Assembly: GCA_021199395.1 (NCBI GenBank)
Contig: JAJQIE010000042.1
Span: 1 to 8,903, forward strand
From: Lachnospiraceae bacterium
GTDB lineage: Bacteria > Bacillota > Clostridia > Lachnospirales > Lachnospiraceae
DNA: 8,903 bases
Direction: 5' to 3'
Part shown: positions 1-6,220 of the stretch, piece after piece
How the letters are laid out: every line of letters begins with the position of its first letter
How positions within the stretch are numbered: the stretch's first letter is position 1
The notes under the pieces: model-generated
What the model was told of the DNA's origin: nothing
Database searches by the model: none
Seen by the model: the letters and a program-made list of their open reading frames with translations, nothing else
Program-made: the position numbers and the translations under genes

Positions 1-355
1 GTTCCAGAATGGTGCGGTTTTTTTCATGGTTTACCAGCCGACAGACAATATGATTTCTGACCTGCTCAAAATTTTTGTAAAATGAGATATCACAGGCGCC
101 GTTTTTTTTATTTTCGTAATAGAAGGCGAGGATTTCTTCGACGAGGACGGTCGTATCCGTTCCATTCAGATATTCCTGATAGAAGGAATTCAGATAGATG
201 GCGGGTGCCGCGTTTTCGCCTGGAAAGAGGATGGTCATCCCGTCCTCATCGGGCAGATTTATCCTCTGTATTTTGCTGACGTGAATCTGCGCATTTGCGC
301 CAATCTGTTTTTTAATTTCCTCCGTGATCATTTCTAAAAATGTGCTGTAATTCAA
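1..355 (-). CDS. DUF5688-like protein, N-terminal part (3' end outside window)
   Basis: This open frame on the minus strand begins with a TTG at 355-353 and runs without a stop to the window edge, giving about 118 residues (start NYSTFLEMITEEIKKQIG). The TTG is preferred because an AAGGTGG ribosome binding site lies 5 nt upstream and no in-frame ATG is better placed; a good sigma-A promoter sits a further 40 nt up. The motif APAIYLNSFYQEYLNG, followed by an 'EEILAFYYEN' segment, matches what I recall of DUF5688, a family common in Lachnospiraceae with no established function. No signal peptide or membrane segment is seen, so it is probably cytoplasmic. It is transcribed in the same direction as efp but is separated from it by a terminator, so it is a separate unit. 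The family assignment is from memory and moderate; that it is coding is more certain. Confidence 0.72.
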   Translation of the reverse strand, partial: MNYSTFLEMITEEIKKQIGANAQIHVSKIQRINLPDEDGMTILFPGENAAPAIYLNSFYQEYLNGTDTTVLVEEILAFYYENKKNGACDISFYKNFEQVRNHIVCRLVNHEKNRTILE

Positions 356-401
356 TAGAACCACCTTTCTCTGGCAAGCAGCCAATCTTTGTATGGCACA
401 G

Positions 402-430
402 ATTATACAGAAATATATCACATAAATCAA
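402..430 (-). promoter_or_regulatory. Sigma-A promoter of the DUF5688-like gene
   Basis: Read on the minus strand, TTGATT (430-425) and a perfect TATAAT (407-402) are separated by exactly 17 nt in AT-rich DNA. Transcription would begin near 395, leaving a leader of about 40 nt before the ribosome binding site and TTG start. No operator is visible. Confidence 0.75.
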
Positions 431-485
431 TTAAATAAAACATAATAAATGAGAAATATTTTCTTAAAATATGTCCGCTTAAAAG

Positions 486-521
486 GCCTGATACTGACTG
501 AAAACATATTTTGCATCAGGC
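486..521 (-). other. Stem-loop, weak terminator candidate
   Basis: GCCTGAT (486-492) pairs perfectly with ATCAGGC (515-521) across a 22-nt loop that itself contains AAAA/TTTT arms. On the minus strand the stem is followed by CTTTT, a short U-tract, so it may be a back-up terminator upstream of the DUF5688-like promoter. The long loop and short stem make this uncertain. Confidence 0.3.
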
Positions 522-540
522 AATCGGATAGGGGGAGAGC

Positions 541-620
541 ACGGCTGCGAAGCAGCCTTCCTATGTGCATCCCGCGGAGCGTTTTATGATATAGGGAACG
601 AAGTTTCCTATATCATAAAA
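541..620. repeat. Intergenic palindromic repeat element (two GAA-tipped hairpins)
   Basis: Two palindromes lie close together. The first is GGCTGC-GAA-GCAGCC at 543-557. The second is a long hairpin at 582-620 with 18-nt arms (TTTTATGATATAGG... and its complement), one G/T mismatch that can wobble in RNA at 596/606, and again a GAA triloop closed by C-G (599-603). A GC-rich spacer with CCGCGG (573-578) separates them. No gene is present in 356-693; this element, the two flanking stem-loops and a promoter account for that stretch. The long stem is not followed by a U-tract on the plus strand, so it reads as a dispersed repeat rather than a simple terminator. Whether it occurs elsewhere in the genome cannot be seen here. 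Confidence 0.55.
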
Positions 621-654
621 AAACCGTACAATGCAGTAAAACGGCATTATACGG
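617..654 (-). terminator. Rho-independent terminator of efp
   Basis: On the minus strand an 11-bp stem (CCGTATAATGC with GCATTGTACGG, one U-G wobble) with a 9-nt loop is followed immediately by seven T residues. It starts about 40 nt after the efp stop codon. The T-run also forms the outer edge of the long palindrome at 582-620. Confidence 0.85.
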
Positions 655-693
655 TCATTCTCAAAGTGATTTGCAGAGTATTCCGCGATGCTT

Positions 694-1251
694 TTATACG
701 CGGGAAAGATACTCACCGGTTCTGGTGTCAATTTTGAGCTTATCCCCTGTATTTACAAACAGTGGAACATACACAAGCGCTCCCGTCTCGACCGTCGCCG
801 GCTTGGATGCGCCCGTGGCGGTATCGCCCTTCAGACCAGGCTCAGTCTCTGTAACCTCCAGCTCAACAAAAAGCGGCGGCTCAACTGCAAATACATTGCC
901 GTTGTGGGAGCAGACCTTAACCATTTCATTTTCTTTTACAAATTTAAGAGCGTCCCCAATGGCTTCCTGATTCAGACCAATCTGATCGTAAGTCTCTGTA
1001 TTCATAAAATAATAGAGATCGCCATCTGAATAGAGATACTGCATTTCCACACGGTCAATTCGTGCCAGCGTAAATTTTTCTGTAGGACGGAAGGATTTCT
1101 CTACTACACCGCCATTAATAATATTTTTTAATTTTGTTCTGACGAACGCGGCTCCCTTTCCAGGCTTTACATGCTGAAATTCAATGATCTGAAAAATATT
1201 ACCATCCATTTCGATTGTAACGCCATTTCTAAAATCACCTGCTAAAATCAT
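694..1251 (-). CDS. efp: Translation elongation factor P
   Basis: The 185-residue product has the family's normal length and start ([10 protein letters not shown]). EF-P binds between the P and E sites of the ribosome and relieves stalling at polyproline stretches. The three-domain layout is visible: an N-terminal KOW-like domain (about 1-62) with the modification loop KPGKGAAF, then two OB-fold domains (about 66-128 and 130-185), the last ending in the typical [20 protein letters not shown]. The loop lysine is K32, the position modified with 5-aminopentanol in Bacillus subtilis; modification here is inferred only. The ATG start at 1251 has AGGAGGA about 9 nt upstream. The gene has its own promoter and terminator, so it is monocistronic, and it is transcribed divergently from hom. 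Nothing in the sequence is unusual. Confidence 0.97.
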   Translation of the reverse strand: MILAGDFRNGVTIEMDGNIFQIIEFQHVKPGKGAAFVRTKLKNIINGGVVEKSFRPTEKFTLARIDRVEMQYLYSDGDLYYFMNTETYDQIGLNQEAIGDALKFVKENEMVKVCSHNGNVFAVEPPLFVELEVTETEPGLKGDTATGASKPATVETGALVYVPLFVNTGDKLKIDTRTGEYLSRV

Positions 1252-1304
1252 GTCGTCGTCTCCTCCTGAAAAATCAGTTTTTTTTCAACCGTATTATCTG
1301 TATC

Positions 1305-1333
1305 ATTCTATCGTATTCATTTACTTTTTTCAA
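1305..1333 (-). promoter_or_regulatory. Sigma-A promoter of efp
   Basis: On the minus strand TTGAAA (1333-1328) and TAGAAT (1310-1305) are separated by 17 nt, within an A/T-rich region. This places the transcript start near 1298, about 47 nt before the efp ATG. It lies in the 246-nt divergent region between efp and hom. No riboswitch or T-box signature was found in that region. Confidence 0.65.
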
Positions 1334-1416
1334 CTGTTTTCTTTTCTCAAAATTCCATTTCGTTAACAATTTTCCTGAAAAAAGAAGCTGAACCGTATGA
1401 AAATCACAAATTTCTC

Positions 1417-1445
1417 TTGTATCTGCCGCCTTACTTTGATAAACT
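1417..1445 (+). promoter_or_regulatory. Possible promoter of hom and the tetrapyrrole cluster
   Basis: TTGTAT (1417-1422) and TAAACT (1440-1445) are 17 nt apart, upstream of the hom ATG at 1498. The -35 matches only 3 of 6 consensus bases and the -10 only 4 of 6, so this is the best of several weak candidates. A promoter is expected somewhere in 1334-1490 because the upstream gene is divergent. Confidence 0.25.
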
Positions 1446-1497
1446 GTATCTGTTCAAAAAGACAGGAATGAAAGAACGGCGGAATGGGGATTTTTAT

Positions 1498-2910
1498 ATG
1501 AAGAACAGAACAATCGGCGTAGCGCTGCTTGGACTTGGCACGGTAGGGCTTGGCACCTACAGGGTACTGAAAGCGCAGCGCGGGGAGATGATCTATAAAA
1601 CAGGGGCGCAGCTTTTGCTGCGCTGGATTCTTGTGCGGAATAAGGAAAAGGCGGCGGCAAAGGTGGATGAGCCGGAGCTGATCACAGACCGGTTTGACGA
1701 TATCCTGAATGATGATCAGGTGGAGATCGTGATTGAACTGATCGGCGGGACGACTGTTGCCGGGGAATATATCGAGGCGGCTCTGCGCGCCGGAAAGCAT
1801 GTCGTGACTGCAAATAAGGATCTGATCGCGTCCGACCACGGACGGCTGATGGATCTGGCAAAGGAGAATGGCTGTGACCTGATGTTTGAGGCAGCGGTTG
1901 CCGGGGCGATTCCCGTGATTGCCCCTTTGAAGCAGTCGCTGGCAGCGAACCATTTATCTGAGGTGATGGGGATTGTCAATGGGACGACCAATTTCATCCT
2001 GACCCGGATGGAGCAGGAGGGGATGGAGTTTGGCGAGGCGCTTGCGCTTGCGACAGAGCTTGGCTACGCAGAGGCCGACCCGACTGCGGATGTGGAAGGG
2101 ATGGACGCTGCCCGCAAGGTTGCGATCATGGCTTCGATTGCCTTCAATTCCAGAGTTTCGGTGGAGGACGTCTGGACGGAGGGTATTACAAAGATCACAG
2201 CGGATGATATCCGCTATGCGCAGGAGATGGGCTGCTGCATTAAGCTGATCGGTATGGCGCACAGCGACGGATCCTCCATTGAGGCCTATGTCGCGCCGAT
2301 GCTGATTCCAAAACGTCATCCGCTCGCTTCGGTCAATGACTCTTATAATGCGGTCTTTGTACGGGGAGACGCGGTAGAGGATGCGATGTTTCAGGGCAGA
2401 GGCGCCGGCGAGCTGCCGACCGCGAGCGCGGTGGTCGGCGATGTTTTTGACGTGGCGCGGAATATTGTACATGAGTGTAACGCCAGGATCTCCTGTACCT
2501 GTTACAAGCATCTGCCAGTCGTCCGGATGGAGGATGTGTACAGCCGGTATTTTCTCCGCGTAGAGGTGGAGGACCGGATCGGCGTGCTTGCAGAGCTTGC
2601 CGATGTGTTTGCACGTCATCTGGTGAGTGTCGATCAGATCATCCAGAAGCAGCGTCCCATATCGCTTCAGCCCTCTGAGACAAGACAGGAATCCTGTGCT
2701 TCAAAAGCAGGGCAGGGGAGCTTGTGTACCCAGGCAGAAAGCGAGCTTCCGGGTACAGAGATTGTGGTGATTACGGATGTGGTTCGCGAGGGCGCTTTCC
2801 GCAGGGCGGTGCAGTGCATCAGCGATAAGAAAGGAACCCGGCGAATCTGTTCCATTATCCGTGTCTATACTTCAGATGAGAGAATGAAGGCGGAAGGGAA
2901 TCGGCGATGA
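1498..2910 (+). CDS. hom: Homoserine dehydrogenase with ACT domain
   Basis: The enzyme reduces aspartate-4-semialdehyde to homoserine with NAD(P)H, the branch point to threonine and methionine. The product is 470 residues. The Rossmann motif GLGTVGLG is at 12-19, HVVTANKDLI at 101-110, the family signature region NGTTNFILTRM at 161-171 with ELGYAEADPTADVEGMDAARK following, and a C-terminal ACT domain from about 350 (FLRVEVEDRIGVLAEL) for feedback control. The ATG at 1498 was chosen over an upstream TTG (1417) and ATG (1468) because MKNRTIGVALLGLG is the usual family start and TGGGGA lies 7 nt before it. Length exceeds the usual 430 or so, mostly through an extra low-complexity stretch at about residues 386-419 inside the ACT domain. 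The stop overlaps the cbiK start (ATGA), implying translational coupling. Confidence 0.95.
   Translation: MKNRTIGVALLGLGTVGLGTYRVLKAQRGEMIYKTGAQLLLRWILVRNKEKAAAKVDEPELITDRFDDILNDDQVEIVIELIGGTTVAGEYIEAALRAGKHVVTANKDLIASDHGRLMDLAKENGCDLMFEAAVAGAIPVIAPLKQSLAANHLSEVMGIVNGTTNFILTRMEQEGMEFGEALALATELGYAEADPTADVEGMDAARKVAIMASIAFNSRVSVEDVWTEGITKITADDIRYAQEMGCCIKLIGMAHSDGSSIEAYVAPMLIPKRHPLASVNDSYNAVFVRGDAVEDAMFQGRGAGELPTASAVVGDVFDVARNIVHECNARISCTCYKHLPVVRMEDVYSRYFLRVEVEDRIGVLAELADVFARHLVSVDQIIQKQRPISLQPSETRQESCASKAGQGSLCTQAESELPGTEIVVITDVVREGAFRRAVQCISDKKGTRRICSIIRVYTSDERMKAEGNRR
2653..2754 (+). other. In-frame insertion in the Hom ACT domain
   Basis: About 34 codons between IIQK and EIVVITD have no counterpart in the ACT domains I know, where only a short hairpin joins these strands. 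The peptide is rich in Ser, Gln, Glu and Gly and contains two Cys (RQESCASKAGQGSLCTQ). The DNA contains ACAGG-AAT-CCTGT (2686-2698) and a GCTT-CAA-AAGC hairpin. Boundaries are estimated from remembered family patterns, not from an alignment. Confidence 0.6.
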
Positions 2911-3692
2911 ATGGGAGCAGAAAAGCGATCCTTGTCGTCAGCTTTGGAACAAGCTATGTGGAGACGAGGATAAAGACGATCGACCGGATTGAAGAGGATA
3001 TGAAGGAACGGTACCCGGATCGCCGGGTTTACTGTGCCTGGACGAGTGGGATCATTCGCAGAAAGGTGAAGGAGCGCGACGGCCTCTGTATCCCGGATAT
3101 AATGGGAGCGATGAAACAGATAGCGGCGGATGGGATGACAGAGCTCGTTGTCCAGCCGACCCATGTAATCAACGGAATTGAGACAGACCGGATGATGGAG
3201 AGCGTAATGTCCGGTCGACACCTGTTTGCGCGTGTGTCCGTGGGTGCGCCGCTTTTGACGACCCATGAGGACAATGCCAGAATTGTACAGGTGATCGCCG
3301 GGGAGCTCCGGCCAAAAGAAAGGGAGACTCTGGGGCTGATGGGACACGGGACGGAGCATTACGCGAATTCCATCTATGCCGCGCTGGATTATCAGTTCAA
3401 GGACGCGGGTTATCCCAATATTTTTATGGGAACAGTGGAGGCCTATCCGGCGCTGGACACGCTGCTTCGCAGGGTAAAGGAGCAGGAGCCGGAGCGGGTG
3501 ATTCTGGCTCCGTTTATGATTGTTGCCGGGGATCATGCGCAAAAGGATCTGGCGGGCGAGAGTGAGGATTCGTGGAAAAGCCGGTTCGAAAAAGAGGGAT
3601 TTAAGGTTTCCTGTGTTTTAAAGGGTCTTGGCGAATATGCGGGCGTCCGCGAGCTGCTGCTGGAGCACGCGCAGACCGCTGCGGAGTTATGA
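2907..3692 (+). CDS. cbiK: Sirohydrochlorin cobaltochelatase, anaerobic CbiK type
   Basis: CbiK inserts Co2+ into sirohydrochlorin (factor II) in the early-cobalt, anaerobic cobalamin route, in the cytoplasm and without ATP. The 261-residue length is normal for the single-chain, two-lobed class II chelatase. Seen are the start AILVVSFGTSYVETR (N-terminal lobe), QPTHVINGIE at 84-92, LMGHGTEHYAN with the probable metal-binding His147, and LAPFMIVAGDHAQKDLAG with His210, the two histidines that match the known catalytic pair of Salmonella CbiK. No signal peptide is present, unlike periplasmic CbiK-P forms. The ATG overlaps the hom stop by 4 nt; the ribosome binding site is a GGAAGGGA inside hom. 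The last codons and stop lie in the first copy of a 41-bp tandem duplication, so the C-terminus (TAAEL) may have been altered. Confidence 0.93.
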   Translation: MNGSRKAILVVSFGTSYVETRIKTIDRIEEDMKERYPDRRVYCAWTSGIIRRKVKERDGLCIPDIMGAMKQIAADGMTELVVQPTHVINGIETDRMMESVMSGRHLFARVSVGAPLLTTHEDNARIVQVIAGELRPKERETLGLMGHGTEHYANSIYAALDYQFKDAGYPNIFMGTVEAYPALDTLLRRVKEQEPERVILAPFMIVAGDHAQKDLAGESEDSWKSRFEKEGFKVSCVLKGLGEYAGVRELLLEHAQTAAEL

Positions 3693-3735
3693 ACCTGCTG
3701 CTGGAGCACGCGCAGACCGCTGCGGGGATATGAGC
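3654..3735 (+). repeat. 41-bp tandem duplication over the cbiK stop codon
   Basis: Two adjacent 41-bp units, 3654-3694 and 3695-3735, differ at 3 positions, all in the last 10 bases. Copy 1 encodes the CbiK end LLLEHAQTAAEL plus TGA. Copy 2 is out of frame with cbiK because 41 is not a multiple of three, but an ATG that overlaps the cbiK stop (ATGA, 3689-3692) opens a 13-codon mini-ORF that repeats LLLEHAQTAA and ends GI-TGA. The simplest reading is a slipped-strand duplication that left the original gene end downstream as a remnant. Confidence 0.9.
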
Positions 3736-3855
3736 CTGCGGATGGAAGAACACAGTATAGAAGGAATTGAGCCGATGTGCTGACAGATACAGATGAAGCT
3801 TGTGATACAGCGTGTGCGCGGAGAAGTCGGCTGCACCTGCGCGAGGAGGTAAAAT

Positions 3856-5088
3856 TTGGGAATACAGATGGTGGGGATTGATCACAGTATGGCCCCGATT
3901 GATATACGGACGGTTTTTTCATTTACAAAAAAGAGTATGGCGGAGGCGCTGGATCAGCTGAAGCAGGTGAAGGGAGTGGGGGGCTGTGTCCTGATTTCTA
4001 CGTGCAACCGGATGGAGCTTTGGCTGAGCACGGGAACGGACCTTGAGAAATCGCCCTATGCCCTGCTTTGCGCTTTAAAAGGAGTCCCGCAGGAGGAGTA
4101 CCGGCAATACTTTCGTTTCCGACAGGAGAGGGAAGCGGTGCACCATCTGTTTCGACTTGCCGGCGGACTGGAATCCCGTATCCTCGGAGACGACCAGATT
4201 GTGACGCAGGTAAAGGACGCGCTCGCTTTTTCCAGAGAGCACTATGCGGCGGATCATGTGCTGGAAACTCTGTTCCGGCAGGCGATTACTGCGGCAAAAA
4301 AGGTGAAAACCTGCGGAGAACTGACACCATCGGATCAGTCGGTTGTGCGCACGGCAATCCGCACCCTGAAAGCGGAGGGATATACGTTTGAAGGGAAAAA
4401 ATGCATGGTGATCGGAAATGGCGTTATGGGGAAGCTTGCCGCGACCCAGCTTCAGGAACAGGGCGCGGATGTGACTGTGACTGTGCGCCAGTATCGGAGC
4501 GGCGTTGTGGAGATTCCGAAAAACTGTTCACGCATTGATTATGGGCGACGAATGGAGCTGTTTGGCGCGTGTGATTATGTGCTGAGCGCGACTGTCAGTC
4601 CAAATTATACGTTAACAAAGGAGCTGGTGGAGGAGTATCAGATCGGCCCGGTCGTACTGATCGATCTGGCTGTGCCGCGCGACATTGAGGCAAGCGTGGC
4701 TTTGCTGGATGGCGTCCGGTTTTTTGATGTGGACTGTTTCCGGGAGGAGGCGGTAAGTGAAGCCCAGAAAAAAGCGATCGCGGACGCGGAGGCCTGCTTT
4801 GCGGATCAGATGAAGGAATTCTTTGACTGGTACGAGTGCGTGGATGTGATTCCAAAAATCCAGGCGATCAAAGAGCTGGCGGCGGTTGATCTGGAGCAGC
4901 GCCTGACGAAAAAGGTGCGTGAGCTGCCGCTGGAGGCTGAAAAAAAAGAAACGTTGAAAAATGACATTGAGGCTGCGGCGGAGCGCTCTATGAACAAGCT
5001 CATCTTTGGCCTGCGCGACTGCGTCAGCCAGGCAACCTTCCGGGAATGCATCAGCGGACTGGAAAAGGTGTACGGATCTGAGCTGTAA
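3856..5088 (+). CDS. hemA: Glutamyl-tRNA reductase
   Basis: GluTR reduces glutamyl-tRNA to glutamate-1-semialdehyde with NADPH, the first committed step of C5 tetrapyrrole synthesis. The product is 410 residues, close to the usual 415-450. The catalytic cysteine is C50 in STCNRMELW; LESRILGDDQIVTQVKDA (105-122) corresponds to the family's GLDSxxLGExQI block, with GDDQ in place of GEPQ. The NADPH domain has VIGNGVMG (185-192), then a divergent stretch without the usual NRT motif, and the C-terminal helical dimerisation domain begins near DVIPKIQAIKE. The start is a TTG at 3856, with GAGGAGGT ending 5 nt before it; MGIQMVGIDHSMAPIDIR matches the family N-terminus, and the internal ATG (codon 5) has no better ribosome binding site. 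It follows cbiK after about 120 nt of non-coding sequence that includes the duplication. Confidence 0.94.
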   Translation: MGIQMVGIDHSMAPIDIRTVFSFTKKSMAEALDQLKQVKGVGGCVLISTCNRMELWLSTGTDLEKSPYALLCALKGVPQEEYRQYFRFRQEREAVHHLFRLAGGLESRILGDDQIVTQVKDALAFSREHYAADHVLETLFRQAITAAKKVKTCGELTPSDQSVVRTAIRTLKAEGYTFEGKKCMVIGNGVMGKLAATQLQEQGADVTVTVRQYRSGVVEIPKNCSRIDYGRRMELFGACDYVLSATVSPNYTLTKELVEEYQIGPVVLIDLAVPRDIEASVALLDGVRFFDVDCFREEAVSEAQKKAIADAEACFADQMKEFFDWYECVDVIPKIQAIKELAAVDLEQRLTKKVRELPLEAEKKETLKNDIEAAAERSMNKLIFGLRDCVSQATFRECISGLEKVYGSEL

Positions 5089-5183
5089 TATCTGAAAAAC
5101 CGGTTGTTTTAGGCGTTTTCATACAATTTCCGGTGCAAAATGGTAAAATCTGGTTCCGGTCTATCCGGGTTAGGAGCAAAAAG

Positions 5184-6176
5184 ATGTCCGAAAAAGTAAT
5201 AATCGGCAGCAGGGAGAGCCGGCTTGCCGTGACTCAGTCTGAGATGGTACAGCAGTACATACAGGAGAAAAATCCGGGGCTGTCAGTGGAAATCCTTACG
5301 ATGAAGACGACCGGGGATAAAATACTGAACCAGCCGCTGGAAAAAATCGGCGGGAAGGGGCTGTTTGTCAGGGAGCTGGACGCCGCTTTGCTGGAAGGAC
5401 GCTCTGATCTTTCGGTTCACAGCCTGAAGGATGTGCCGATGGAGCTTCCATGTGAGCTCCCTCTGATCGCTTTCTCTGCGCGGGAGGATGTACGGGACGC
5501 GCTGATTTTGCCGGAGGGAGTGACAGAACTGGATTTTTCAAAGCCGGTCGGATGCTCCAGCAAACGGAGAATGCTGCAGCTCGCCGCGCTTTATCCGCAG
5601 GCGACCTTCGCCCCGATCCGTGGAAATGTGCAGACCAGGCTGCGCAAGCTGGACAGCGGCGAATACAGCGCCACTATTCTGGCTGCTGCGGGATTAAAGC
5701 GACTGGGTCTTGCGCATCGCATCAGCCGGTACTTTACGATTGAAGAGATGATTCCCGCCGCGGGACAGGGGATTCTGGCGGTACAGGGATGTCTGTCCGG
5801 CAGCGGGGGGAGTCCGCTTGCGCGGGAAGAATCGGCAGGGGGGAAGGCTTTTCCACCACAGGGGAGCGCAGAACGGGATTACAGCTATCTGGATGGCTAT
5901 TCTGATCCTGCGTCAGAGATATGCGCGCTTGCCGAACGCGCCTTTGTCCGGGCACTTGGAGGAAGCTGCAGTACACCGGTGGCGGCTTACGCGAGGATAG
6001 TCGTCCCTTCGGGATCGGAGGCAGATATGGTTTCTTCGGACGGCGGCAGTATTTTGCGTCTGGATGCGTTTTATTGTGATGAAAGCACAGGCAGAATATA
6101 CCGGGGCAGTGAGTATGGAAATCCGGATGCGCCTCAGGAGGCCGGGAAAAAGCTGGCAAGGCGGTTTATGGAATAG
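5184..6176 (+). CDS. hemC: Hydroxymethylbilane synthase (porphobilinogen deaminase)
   Basis: HemC joins four porphobilinogens into hydroxymethylbilane on a covalently bound dipyrromethane cofactor. In 330 residues one sees IIGSRESRLAVTQSEMV (6-22), GKGLFVRELD (57-66), the catalytic aspartate D83 in VHSLKDVP, PIRGNVQTRLRKL (144-156), ILAAAGLKRLG (165-175), PAAGQGILAVQ (191-201) and the cofactor-binding Cys262 in GGSCSTPVAAYA. The ATG at 5184 is chosen over a GTG at 5133 because TAGGAG lies 8 nt upstream and MSEKVIIGSR fits the family start. The protein is longer than the usual 300-315 through an extra stretch at residues 203-231, and perhaps another small one near 272-288. It lies 95 nt after hemA. 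In several related clusters a Met8/CysG-type dehydrogenase gene sits between hemA and hemC; here that space is empty. Confidence 0.95.
   Translation: MSEKVIIGSRESRLAVTQSEMVQQYIQEKNPGLSVEILTMKTTGDKILNQPLEKIGGKGLFVRELDAALLEGRSDLSVHSLKDVPMELPCELPLIAFSAREDVRDALILPEGVTELDFSKPVGCSSKRRMLQLAALYPQATFAPIRGNVQTRLRKLDSGEYSATILAAAGLKRLGLAHRISRYFTIEEMIPAAGQGILAVQGCLSGSGGSPLAREESAGGKAFPPQGSAERDYSYLDGYSDPASEICALAERAFVRALGGSCSTPVAAYARIVVPSGSEADMVSSDGGSILRLDAFYCDESTGRIYRGSEYGNPDAPQEAGKKLARRFME
5790..5876 (+). other. In-frame insertion in HemC
   Basis: Twenty-nine codons (C203-R231) separate GQGILAVQG from DYSYLDGYSDPASEICALAERAF. In the family these two blocks are joined by only a few residues (typically a short acidic loop), so this Gly/Ser/Ala/Glu-rich stretch (for example LSGSGGSPLAREESAGG) looks inserted. 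The DNA is GC-rich and contains AGCGG/CCGCT (5802-5817) and GGAA/TTCC arms. Both catalytic flanks are intact and the frame is maintained, so activity is probably retained. Confidence 0.6.
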
Positions 6177-6220
6177 TAAAATCTGTCAGGACAGTTATGG
6201 GCAGTAAACGGAGGTCATAG

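Noticed and set aside
82..279. Plus-strand Arg-rich ORF of 65 codons
   Set aside because: Antisense to the DUF5688-like gene, which has a promoter, a ribosome binding site and a family pattern.
1252..1497. Riboswitch or T-box upstream of hom
   Set aside because: I looked for the T-box TGGNACCGCG-type sequence and for cobalamin riboswitch features and found neither; only weak promoter-like hexamers are visible.
1954..2619. Minus-strand ORF (221 codons) opposite hom
   Set aside because: Antisense to conserved homoserine dehydrogenase motifs, with no promoter or ribosome binding site of its own.
2865..3542. Minus-strand ORF (225 codons) opposite cbiK
   Set aside because: His/Arg-rich shadow of cbiK codons without family resemblance.
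3736..3855. Small gene or promoter between cbiK and hemA
   Set aside because: Only short frames broken by stops, and no -35/-10 pair with acceptable match and spacing; the stretch appears to be plain spacer after the duplication.
5089..5183. Terminator between hemA and hemC
   Set aside because: Only a short ACCGGT palindrome and a TTGTTTT run without a proper GC-rich stem in front, so read-through is assumed.
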